From: an uncultured Actinomyces sp.
Lineage (GTDB): Bacteria; Actinomycetota; Actinomycetes; Actinomycetales; Actinomycetaceae
Assembly: GCA_915069725.1 (NCBI GenBank)
Contig: CAJZFF010000144.1
Coordinates: 1-5,738 of the forward strand
Length of the DNA stretch: 5,738 bases
Direction: 5' to 3'
Shown here: in pieces, positions 1 to 5,738 of the stretch
Numbering within the stretch: position 1 is the stretch's first letter
How the letters are laid out: each line of letters begins with the position of its first letter
Notes under the pieces: generated by a model
Database searches by the model: none
What the model was told of the DNA's origin: nothing
What the model saw: the letters and a program-made list of their open reading frames with translations, nothing else
Position numbers and translations under genes: made by a program

Positions 1-1285
1 CAGCCACGGCGGCATCACCTCCTTCCAGGCCTTCGCCGTCGGACTGGCCTGCCGGGTGGGGACCGGCAATATCGTCGGGGTCGCACTGGCACTCATCCTG
101 GGCGGGCCCGGAGCCGTGCTGTGGATGTGGCTCGTGGCGATCCTGGGTACCGCCACCGCTTTCAGCGAGGCCACGCTCGCCCAGCTGTTCAAGGTGCGTC
201 GCCCCGACGGCACCTTCCGCGGCGGTCCTGCCTACTACATCTCGCGAGGACTGGGGCTGCCGATCCTGGGCGGGGTGTTCGCCGTCGTCTTCCTCATCGC
301 CAACGGCCTGGTCATGCCCATGGTGCAGGCCAACGCCATCACTGCCTCCCTGCAGGGGGCCGGAGGGCTCTCACCGAGCCTGGGAGCCGTCCTCGTCGTG
401 GCCCTGACCGCGCCGGTCCTCCTGGGGGGCCTGCGCGCCATGGCCCGCGTGGCGGAGTACCTGGCCCCGCTCATGGCGCTGGCCTACCTGGTGCTGGTTC
501 TCGCCATCCTCCTGACCCACCCCGTCCAGGCCTTCGAGGCGGTGCGCTCCATCATCGAGGGCGCCTTCGGCCTGCGCCAGGGGCTGGGCGGCCTGGCCGG
601 CGGAGTGACCGCCGCGCTGCTCAACGGTGTGCGCCGCGGCCTGTTCTCCAATGAGGCGGGACTCGGAGGGGCAGCCTGCGCCGCGGGCTCGGCCACCGTG
701 AGCCACCCCGTCCAGCAGGGATTCATCCAGGCCTTCGGGGTCGTGGTGGACACCCTGTTCGTCTGCACGGCGACGGCGCTGGCGATCCTGGTCGCCGGTG
801 CGGACGTCCTCCAGCCCGGGGCGAGCGCCAAGGAGAGTGCGGGAACCCTGACCCAGGACGCCATCGCCCACCTCGTGGGGGAGTGGAGCCGCTGGCCCAT
901 GGCGCTGCTCGTCGTCGTTCTGGCCTACACCACCATCATCGGGGCCTTCTCCTACGCCCAGGTCTGCCTGGACTACCTCACCGACCGCCCCTGGATCTCA
1001 CGAGCACTCCAGATCAGCGCCGTCATCTGCGCAGGCATCGGAAGCGTGCAGCAGCTGACCACCGTGTGGACCCTGGCGGACGTGCTCCTGGGGCTGGGCG
1101 CCATCATCAACCTTGTGGCGCTGGTGCTCCTGAGCCGATGGGTCGTCGGCGCGCTCAGGGACTGGGAGGCCAGGCGGGGCAGGTCGACGGCGGAGGGCGA
1201 CCAGTCGGTCTTCCGCAGGGACTCCGAGTACCTTCCGGCGCCTCTGCCGGAAGGCGCCTGGGAGGGGCAGGCGACCGGTAGATGA
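1..1285 (+). CDS. AGCS-family amino acid:cation symporter, 5' partial
   Basis: Inner-membrane symporter of the alanine/glycine:cation family (AGCS, LeuT fold), expected to import a small neutral amino acid with Na+ or H+. The gene enters from the left edge; the first complete codon is at 2 and 427 residues are visible. Comparison with the downstream paralogue suggests about 85 N-terminal residues are missing, including the first membrane helix. Seen: the broken-helix motif VGTGNIVGVA (visible residues 19-28), the family signature GPGAVLWMWLVAILG (about 35-49), PDGTFRGGPAYYI (about 70-82), the FSNEAG motif (215-220), repeated hydrophobic segments and a charged C-terminal tail. It stops at TGA 1283-1285. 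Odd: after FSNEAG it reads LGGAACAAGSA, where family members usually have a GSAPxAAATA-like stretch, and a Cys replaces the usual Ser just before the RVGTGN motif. Family assignment is firm; the substrate is not known. Confidence 0.93.
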   Translation, partial: SHGGITSFQAFAVGLACRVGTGNIVGVALALILGGPGAVLWMWLVAILGTATAFSEATLAQLFKVRRPDGTFRGGPAYYISRGLGLPILGGVFAVVFLIANGLVMPMVQANAITASLQGAGGLSPSLGAVLVVALTAPVLLGGLRAMARVAEYLAPLMALAYLVLVLAILLTHPVQAFEAVRSIIEGAFGLRQGLGGLAGGVTAALLNGVRRGLFSNEAGLGGAACAAGSATVSHPVQQGFIQAFGVVVDTLFVCTATALAILVAGADVLQPGASAKESAGTLTQDAIAHLVGEWSRWPMALLVVVLAYTTIIGAFSYAQVCLDYLTDRPWISRALQISAVICAGIGSVQQLTTVWTLADVLLGLGAIINLVALVLLSRWVVGALRDWEARRGRSTAEGDQSVFRRDSEYLPAPLPEGAWEGQATGR

Positions 1286-1308
1286 GCGGTGTCGCGCACA
1301 ACGCACCA

Positions 1309-1342
1309 CGTCGCCTCGCACACGTGCGGCAGCGACGCCGCA
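1309..1342 (+). terminator. Candidate stem-loop terminator after the first symporter
   Basis: Two competing stem-loops lie 24-57 nt after the first symporter stop. One is a composite: CGTCGC (1309-1314) pairs with GCGACG (1332-1337), enclosing CGCA/TGCG around a CACG tetraloop. The other pairs TGCGGC (1325-1330) with GCCGCA (1337-1342) around a 6-nt loop. There is no T-tract, so this is not a classical intrinsic terminator. U-less hairpins are common downstream of actinobacterial genes, but the GC content makes chance pairing a real alternative. Confidence 0.35.
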
Positions 1343-1397
1343 GGGCCGTCACCGAATCGAAACACTGTATCCGTAGCCTTCGCGAATACGGTGCCCT

Positions 1398-1413
1398 CCC
1401 TCCCGAAGGAGGG
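1398..1413 (+). promoter_or_regulatory. Perfect 6-bp hairpin with CGAA loop in the leader of the second symporter
   Basis: CCCTCC (1398-1403) pairs perfectly with GGAGGG (1408-1413) around a CGAA tetraloop, about 110 nt before the second symporter start. No T-tract follows. The right arm resembles a Shine-Dalgarno sequence and would be hidden in the stem. I looked for glycine-riboswitch conserved blocks, because such riboswitches often precede AGCS genes, and did not find them. It may be an mRNA-processing or attenuation hairpin, or the distal terminator of the upstream gene. Confidence 0.35.
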
Positions 1414-1506
1414 TGACGTGGGCAGGACATGTATCCCGGTACGGACCGCTCCCGTGCTGGGTCGCGCGCCCGACGCCCACCGCGCCCGCGCCGTCGTCCC
1501 ACCCCT

Positions 1507-1514
1507 ACGGAGGA
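1507..1514 (+). promoter_or_regulatory. Ribosome binding site fixing the GTG start at 1521
   Basis: ACGGAGGA is a near-perfect anti-16S match, and its GGAGG core ends 7 nt before GTG 1521. The reading frame stays open upstream to another GTG at 1413, but that region encodes no family-like sequence and its SD-like GGAGGG overlaps the start codon itself. This site is the main reason for choosing 1521. Confidence 0.8.
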
Positions 1515-1520
1515 TCTCAC

Positions 1521-3116
1521 GTGCAACCGGTTCTGGCTTCTCTGACCAGTGCGGCATCCAGCGCAGACAACAGCTGGACCGCATCCTTGGAGCGCTTCTT
1601 CAACGATGGCGCCAAGATCCTCGATGATGCCGCCGGGTACCTGTTCCTCTACCTGCTCGCCTGGCTGCTCGTCCTGGGGGGCCTGTACTTCACCGTGCGA
1701 ACCGGATTCGTGCAGCTGCGGCTCTTCCCCTACATGGTGCGGGCCATCACCTCCTCCCGTGACAGCAAGGAGGGCGGGATCTCCTCCTTCCAGGCCTTCG
1801 CCGTCGGGCTGGCCTCCCGCGTGGGCACCGGCAACATCGTGGGTGTGGCCATCGCCATCACCATGGGCGGCCCCGGCGCCGTGTTCTGGATGTGGATCGT
1901 GGCGCTGGTGGGCATGGCCACCGGATTCATCGAGGCCACCCTCGCCCAGCTCTACAAGGTCACCCACCCCGACGGCACCTTCCGCGGAGGCCCGGCCTAC
2001 TACATCCAGCGCGGCCTGGGGTCCAAGCCCGCCGCCAAGCTCTTCGCCGTCGTCATCACCTTCGTCTTCGGCTTCGCCTACGAGGCCACCCAGGCCAACA
2101 CGATCGCCGCCACGTTGGAGAGCACCTTCCACGTCGAGCCGTGGATGACCGCCGTTGCTCTGGTCGTCATCACCACGCCGATCATCTTCAAGGGCATCAA
2201 GTCGGTCGCCGCCGTCTCGGAGTGGCTCGTGCCGATCATGACGGTGGTCTACGCCCTCATCGCCGTGGCCATCCTGGTGCTGCACGCCAGCGCGATCCCG
2301 GGAGCGATCCTCTCCATCTTCGAGGGCGCCTTCGGAGTCGACCAGGCCTTCGCCGGGACCGCCGGGGGATTCACCGCCGCACTTCTCAACGGCACCCGCC
2401 GAGGCCTGTTCTCCAACGAGGCCGGTGAGGGATCGGTCCCCAACATCGCGGCCACCGCCACCGTCCCCCACCCTGTCCAGCAGGGATTCGTGCAGTCCCT
2501 GGGCGTCTTCGTCGACACGATCGTGGTCTGCACCGTCACCGCCCTCATCGTCCTGCTCTCCGGGGTCTACGACCCGGTGGCCGCCCAATCCGCCCCAGAG
2601 GTTGCCAATGGCGCCGCCAACACCCTGACCTCGGCATCGGTCACCAACGTCCTCGGTGGCTGGGCGCAGTACCTCATGGCCGTCATCATCTTCGTCTTCG
2701 CCTACTCCTCGCTCCTGGGCAACTACACCTACGCCCAGGTCAACATGGACTACCTCCAGGGCAAGCAGCACAAGCACTACGCCCTGCGGGCCATGATCAT
2801 CGTGGCCACCGCCGTCGGCTCCCTGTCCACCCTCACCTTCGTGTGGAGCCTGTCCGACCTCGTCATGGGGGCGATGACCGTCATCAACATGGTCTCCATC
2901 CTCGCCCTGGGAGGCTGGGCCTTCGGGGCCCTACGCGACTGGGAGGCCCAGCGTCGCGCCGTCGAGGCCGGTGAGAAGGAGGAGATCCGCTTCATCGCCA
3001 CCGACAACCCCTACCTGCCCGGCAAGCTCCCCGGAGACATCTGGGCCGTTGACGGCGCCGCCCACGCCGCCATCACGGAGCGTCGCGCCGCGCTCGAGGA
3101 GGCTTCGGGCAGCTGA
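1521..3116 (+). CDS. AGCS-family alanine/glycine:cation symporter
   Basis: Complete 531-residue membrane transporter of the AGCS family, predicted to take up alanine, glycine or a related amino acid (glutamine is possible for AlsT-type members) with Na+ or H+. It starts at GTG 1521 behind a strong RBS. Seen: an amphipathic N-terminus, a first membrane helix at about 40-57, RVGTGNIVGVA (100-110) in the unwound substrate helix, the family signature GPGAVFWMWIVALVG (117-131 region), PDGTFRGGPAYYI, then FSNEAGEGSVPN (297-308), further hydrophobic segments, and a charged cytoplasmic tail ending near DNPYLPGKLPGDIW. Length is at the upper end of normal for the family. It is a tandem paralogue of the partial gene upstream, with roughly half of the residues matching by eye. 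The two differ most around residues 303-311 and in the helix containing the QAN motif, so substrates may differ. The FAH gene starts 25 nt downstream and could be co-transcribed. Confidence 0.95.
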   Translation: MQPVLASLTSAASSADNSWTASLERFFNDGAKILDDAAGYLFLYLLAWLLVLGGLYFTVRTGFVQLRLFPYMVRAITSSRDSKEGGISSFQAFAVGLASRVGTGNIVGVAIAITMGGPGAVFWMWIVALVGMATGFIEATLAQLYKVTHPDGTFRGGPAYYIQRGLGSKPAAKLFAVVITFVFGFAYEATQANTIAATLESTFHVEPWMTAVALVVITTPIIFKGIKSVAAVSEWLVPIMTVVYALIAVAILVLHASAIPGAILSIFEGAFGVDQAFAGTAGGFTAALLNGTRRGLFSNEAGEGSVPNIAATATVPHPVQQGFVQSLGVFVDTIVVCTVTALIVLLSGVYDPVAAQSAPEVANGAANTLTSASVTNVLGGWAQYLMAVIIFVFAYSSLLGNYTYAQVNMDYLQGKQHKHYALRAMIIVATAVGSLSTLTFVWSLSDLVMGAMTVINMVSILALGGWAFGALRDWEAQRRAVEAGEKEEIRFIATDNPYLPGKLPGDIWAVDGAAHAAITERRAALEEASGS

Positions 3117-3128
3117 TCCCAACAGCGC

Positions 3129-3134
3129 TAGGCT
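3129..3134 (+). promoter_or_regulatory. -10 hexamer TAGGCT for leaderless transcription of the FAH gene
   Basis: TAGGCT fits the actinobacterial TANNNT -10 pattern and ends 7 nt before ATG 3142, which would put transcription start at or next to the A of the start codon. The only SD-like bases are GAGG at 3135-3138, three nt from the ATG and too close to work well. No clear -35 is visible, which is normal for this class. Together these suggest a leaderless mRNA starting between the symporter and FAH genes, alongside possible read-through. Confidence 0.5.
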
Positions 3135-3141
3135 GAGGCCC

Positions 3142-3966
3142 ATGAAGATCGCGCGCTTCTCCACCGGCGACGAGCCCCTCTACGGCATTGTCCAGGGCCT
3201 GCCCGAGCACGAGACCGTCTCGGGCGAGTCCGAGGGGCACCTCCTGGTCCTCAAGGGAGACCCTCTCTACTCCCTGCCCGAGGCCACCGGGGAGGTCGTC
3301 GAGCTGCGTGAGGCCCGGCTCCTGTCACCGGTCATCCCGCGCTCCAAGGTCGTGGGGATCGGGAAGAACTACACGGACCACATCACCGAGATGGGGGAGT
3401 GCGGGCCCTCGCGTGAGCCGATCGTCTTCCTCAAGCCCAACACCTCCGTCATCGGACCGGACGCTCCCATCGTCCTGCCCGCATGGAGCGAGGAGGTCCA
3501 CTACGAGGCTGAGCTCGCCGTCGTCATCAAGACCCTCGCCAAGGACGTCCCCGTGGAGCACGCCGACGACGTCATCCTGGGGTACACGGTCGCCAACGAC
3601 GTCTCGGCCCGCGACCGCCAGCGCGCCGAGCCGCAGTGGGTGCGGGCCAAGGCCTTCGACACCTCCTGCCCCCTGGGGCCGTGGATCGAGGTTCCCGAGC
3701 CCGGCCGCGAGCCGCTCTTCTCACCCGGAGACGCGGTGGTGCGCGCCCGGGTCGACGGCCGCCTCGTCCAGGAGGGGCGCACCGCTGACATGATCCGCTC
3801 GATTCCCGAGCTGGTCGCCTACGTATCGACGATCTTCACTCTTCTTCCCGGCGACGTCATTCTCACCGGCACACCGGCGGGAGTCGGCGAGATCCGAGCC
3901 GGTCAGCGCGTCGAGGTCGAGGTCGAGGGCATCGGCTCCTTCTCCAACCCGGTGGTTCGTCGCTGA
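3142..3966 (+). CDS. FAH-family 2-keto acid hydrolase/decarboxylase (acylpyruvase or oxaloacetate decarboxylase type)
   Basis: Cytosolic, metal-dependent enzyme of the fumarylacetoacetate hydrolase superfamily, 274 residues, a normal length. Residues 1-65 form the usual small N-terminal domain. The catalytic domain follows: VVGIGKNYTDHITEMG (70-85) with the His80/Glu83 pair seen in FAHD1-like enzymes, VHYEAELAVVI (119-129) supplying metal ligands Glu122 and Glu124, GYTVANDVSARDRQ (147-160) supplying ligand Asp153, and GTPAGVGEI near the C-terminus. The set is complete, so the enzyme should be active. Many relatives are labelled 2-hydroxyhepta-2,4-diene-1,7-dioate isomerase by similarity only. 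The closest characterised actinobacterial type I recall is the C. glutamicum oxaloacetate decarboxylase Cg1458. The reaction cannot be settled from sequence. The start at ATG 3142 is chosen because the protein aligns from MKIARF and a -10 hexamer precedes it. Homologues usually lie directly upstream of gltX; here gltX is 1.4 kb away. Confidence 0.92.
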   Translation: MKIARFSTGDEPLYGIVQGLPEHETVSGESEGHLLVLKGDPLYSLPEATGEVVELREARLLSPVIPRSKVVGIGKNYTDHITEMGECGPSREPIVFLKPNTSVIGPDAPIVLPAWSEEVHYEAELAVVIKTLAKDVPVEHADDVILGYTVANDVSARDRQRAEPQWVRAKAFDTSCPLGPWIEVPEPGREPLFSPGDAVVRARVDGRLVQEGRTADMIRSIPELVAYVSTIFTLLPGDVILTGTPAGVGEIRAGQRVEVEVEGIGSFSNPVVRR

Positions 3967-4013
3967 GGCGACGCGGCCAGCCCCGCGGAGCTTAAGTCCT
4001 CGTCCCGACGACG

Positions 4014-4055
4014 ATGGGCGGGACTCCCGGGGCGTGCCCTGAGAATCCCGCCCAT
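4014..4055 (+). terminator. Stem-loop terminator between convergent genes
   Basis: ATGGGCGGGA (4014-4023) and TCCCGCCCAT (4046-4055) form a perfect 10-bp inverted repeat. The 22-nt loop can fold further through short CTC/GAG and GGG/CCC pairs. It begins 48 nt after the FAH stop and lies between convergent genes. There is no T-tract on either strand, so termination would rest on the hairpin alone or with Rho; by symmetry it could act in both directions. It is the strongest inverted repeat in the window. Confidence 0.6.
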
Positions 4056-4075
4056 TGGCGAGTGCTGGTGTTGCC

Positions 4076-4111
4076 CCTCGGCTGTTGCTTCTCGGCCATG
4101 GGGAGCCGAGG
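4076..4111 (-). terminator. Stem-loop terminator of the lipoprotein gene
   Basis: CCTCGGCT (4076-4083) and AGCCGAGG (4104-4111) form a perfect 8-bp inverted repeat around a 20-nt loop, starting 7 nt past the lipoprotein stop codon on the minus strand. A second copy of the left arm, CTCGGC at 4091-4096, can instead pair with GCCGAG at 4105-4110 around an 8-nt loop, so two exclusive folds share one arm. No U-tract follows. The position immediately after the stop makes a terminator role likely. Confidence 0.55.
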
Positions 4112-4118
4112 CAGGCGA

Positions 4119-4922
4119 TCAGGTGTCCTTGGGTGAGCTGCCTGAGCCCTTCTGGTCACTCTTCTTGTCGTCGCTCTTGGAGTCCTTGCCCGCGCCATCG
4201 CCGGATGCGCCCTCATCCATGTCGGCCGGGCCCGGGTCGGTGACGGTCGTGTCCTTCATGAGATCGTCAAGAACGGCGGTGGAGTACTTGTCCTTGGGGC
4301 AGATGAGAGTTGCGGTGAGCATGGTCGGCCTCTTGATGGTCGAGAATGCTCTGATGAACTCAGTGGCTTGGTATTCCTTGCCGTCCTTGCCGGTGTAGGT
4401 CCAGTCCAGCCTCTTGGTCTCAATGGCGTTTCCAGAGGCGTCTTTGACGGAGGTCGAATCATCCTGTGCGGGTTTGAAACTCACATGGGTGACACCCTGA
4501 GAGAACTTCTGCTGCTCGCTCGCCGCGTGGGTTTCTGTGTCCTCGCGGTCAGTGGAGAGCTGTCCGTTGAGGAGGTTCTGCATCGTCACGAACTGGCAGC
4601 CGTCGTCGCTGACCAGCTCATTGACTCCTCCGGTATCGCGCTTCGTGTTGGTCCAGCCCGGTGCTGACACGATGATGTGCCAGCCGGCTGCTCCTCCATT
4701 GACCTCCGTGCCCTCTGTGCTGGAGGAGTCGGAGGGCTTGTCCGAGGACTGCGACGAGCTCTTGCCTGATGAGGTGCTGGAGCGTGCGGGGCCGGACTCG
4801 TCCTGACACGCAGCGAGAACCGGGACCGCAAGGGCGAGGCTGAGGCCGGTGACAAGGGGGAGCCTGAGAGCCGATCGGCGGCGGCTGGTAGAATGTGCCG
4901 CGGGATGTGGGGACGGGGACAT
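4119..4922 (-). CDS. Putative lipoprotein of unknown function
   Basis: I do not recognise the family. The 267-residue product has a lipoprotein signal: a basic n-region with RRR at 14-16, a hydrophobic core at 21-35 and a lipobox LAAC with Cys39. It should be exported, cleaved before Cys39 and anchored to the outer face of the membrane. A Ser-rich, low-complexity linker (about 43-73) follows, then a globular domain (about 78-228) with WHIIVSAPGW at its start and Cys109 (DDGCQF) and Cys208 (LICPKD), which could form a disulphide. The tail (229-267) is rich in Asp, Lys, Ser and Gly. The ATG at 4922-4920 has a GGAGG 4 nt upstream (4931-4927), a slightly short gap; no other in-frame ATG or GTG precedes the hydrophobic core. 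The gene is a monocistron convergent with the FAH gene. Its base composition looks less GC-rich than its neighbours, which hints at a different history. Confidence 0.85.
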   Translation of the reverse strand: MSPSPHPAAHSTSRRRSALRLPLVTGLSLALAVPVLAACQDESGPARSSTSSGKSSSQSSDKPSDSSSTEGTEVNGGAAGWHIIVSAPGWTNTKRDTGGVNELVSDDGCQFVTMQNLLNGQLSTDREDTETHAASEQQKFSQGVTHVSFKPAQDDSTSVKDASGNAIETKRLDWTYTGKDGKEYQATEFIRAFSTIKRPTMLTATLICPKDKYSTAVLDDLMKDTTVTDPGPADMDEGASGDGAGKDSKSDDKKSDQKGSGSSPKDT

Positions 4923-4944
4923 GAGGCCTCCAAGGAACGATGAG

Positions 4945-4960
4945 TCGGGAGCCTTCCCGA
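4945..4960 (-). promoter_or_regulatory. Hairpin in the lipoprotein 5' leader
   Basis: TCGGGA (4945-4950) and TCCCGA (4955-4960) form a perfect 6-bp stem with a 4-nt loop, 22 nt upstream of the lipoprotein ATG and 13 nt upstream of its GGAGG. It would lie in the mRNA leader if transcription begins further upstream. A role in mRNA stability or translation is possible; chance is also possible at this size. Confidence 0.3.
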
Positions 4961-5015
4961 ACGGACTGGGGATGTCATCACCTCTGCTGGGAGCCGCGAG
5001 AACTTCCTGGCGGCG

Positions 5016-5044
5016 ACATCATGATCTCATGGGTGCCACGTTAA
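5016..5044 (-). promoter_or_regulatory. Candidate promoter of the lipoprotein gene
   Basis: Reading the minus strand, TTAACG (5044-5039) and TGATGT (5021-5016) are separated by 17 nt, a plausible but weak -35/-10 pair. Transcription would start near 5009 and give a leader of roughly 87 nt holding the 4945-4960 hairpin. Neither hexamer is close to consensus, so this is tentative. Confidence 0.22.
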
Positions 5045-5064
5045 TTCGTCTGAGTGCGCAGAGC

Positions 5065-5084
5065 GATGGGGTAAGTTCCCCATC
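5065..5084. repeat. Perfect inverted repeat, possible operator
   Basis: GATGGGG (5065-5071) and CCCCATC (5078-5084) form a perfect 7-bp dyad with a 6-nt AT-rich centre (TAAGTT), giving the symmetry and 13-bp centre-to-centre spacing expected of a dimeric regulator site. It lies between the divergently oriented lipoprotein gene and the signal-peptide ORF, about 143 bp from the first start and 125 bp from the second. No T-tract follows and no gene ends here, so a terminator is unlikely. The binding protein, if any, is unknown. Confidence 0.4.
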
Positions 5085-5208
5085 CCTCGGAGTCGAGGTC
5101 GAGTACTGCAGGTGAGGGACTTCCTCATAGCGTCCCCGTGTCCGATGATGAATTCGGGCAACACATGATCCTCAGACCATGTTGACGCACGAAAAGGAAG
5201 TCGTGGCT

Positions 5209-5738
<530 letters not shown>

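Noticed and set aside
1413..1520. In-frame upstream GTG extending the second symporter by 36 residues
   Set aside because: The extension is not family-like, the GGAGGG would overlap the start codon and is locked in a hairpin, and GTG 1521 has an ideal RBS.
1286..1520. Glycine riboswitch upstream of the second AGCS gene
   Set aside because: A short CCGAAGG match exists, but the remaining conserved aptamer blocks are absent.
1429..1545. 38-codon Arg/Pro-rich upstream ORF overlapping the symporter start, possible leader peptide
   Set aside because: There is no SD at proper spacing, and the composition is what random GC-rich DNA gives. There is no run of alanine or glycine codons suggesting attenuation.
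1155..2777. Long 540-codon open frame on the minus strand across both symporters
   Set aside because: It is the antisense shadow of GC-biased codons in the symporter genes. Its translation is Gly/Asp/Glu/Arg-rich low-complexity sequence with no recognisable domain, and the plus frame encodes clear AGCS motifs.
3904..3930. Tandem GTCGAG repeats near the end of the FAH gene
   Set aside because: These encode a Val-Glu repeat in the beta-strand before the C-terminus, a usual feature of the family, so it is coding sequence rather than a DNA element.
4368..4806. Plus-strand ORFs opposite the lipoprotein gene
   Set aside because: They are shadows of the lipoprotein frame, which has a signal peptide, lipobox, RBS and downstream stem-loop.
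4849..5115. 88-codon plus-strand ORF over the lipoprotein 5' end and its upstream region
   Set aside because: It has no SD and no recognisable sequence. Half of it is antisense to the lipoprotein signal peptide, and it overlaps the candidate promoter and dyad.

Overview
The window is GC-rich bacterial DNA. Codons are strongly G/C-ending, GTG starts occur, and no operon shows U-tract terminators. The gene content also fits an actinobacterium: a fumarylacetoacetate-hydrolase (FAH) family gene close to gltX, and a GltX N-terminus of actinobacterial type. I favour an Actinomyces-like (Actinomycetaceae) source, but the genus is inference only.

Layout: (1) 1-1285, the 3' part of an AGCS-family amino acid:cation symporter gene (+), start outside the window. 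(2) 1286-1520, a spacer with two stem-loops and no recognisable riboswitch. (3) 1521-3116, a complete second AGCS symporter (+), a tandem paralogue of the first. (4) 3142-3966, an FAH-family enzyme (+) that starts 25 nt after the symporter stop and probably also has its own leaderless promoter. (5) 3967-4118, a convergent spacer with two strong stem-loops, the likely back-to-back terminators. (6) 4119-4922, a lipoprotein gene of unknown function on the minus strand. (7) 4923-5208, a divergent upstream region with several inverted repeats. (8) 5209-5385, a very short ORF with a good signal peptide, possibly the remnant of a secreted-protein gene. (9) 5378 to the window end, the 5' part of gltX (glutamyl-tRNA synthetase), with a promoter-like -10 hexamer just before its ATG.

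The two symporters would import small neutral amino acids (alanine, glycine or perhaps glutamine) with Na+ or H+. The FAH protein carries the Glu-x-Glu...Asp metal site and His/Glu catalytic pair of the acylpyruvase/oxaloacetate-decarboxylase branch and would act on a 2-keto acid in the cytosol. From memory, an FAH gene directly upstream of gltX is common in Actinobacteria (for example Rv2993c-Rv2992c in M. tuberculosis). Here the lipoprotein gene and the signal-peptide ORF sit between the two, so they look like a lineage-specific insertion.

I found no phage, CRISPR, IS element, tRNA/rRNA or defence system. Most of the window is ordinary metabolism and transport. The less ordinary parts are the orphan lipoprotein with its neighbouring peptide, the divergent substrate-site motif of the first symporter, and the leaderless-type starts.
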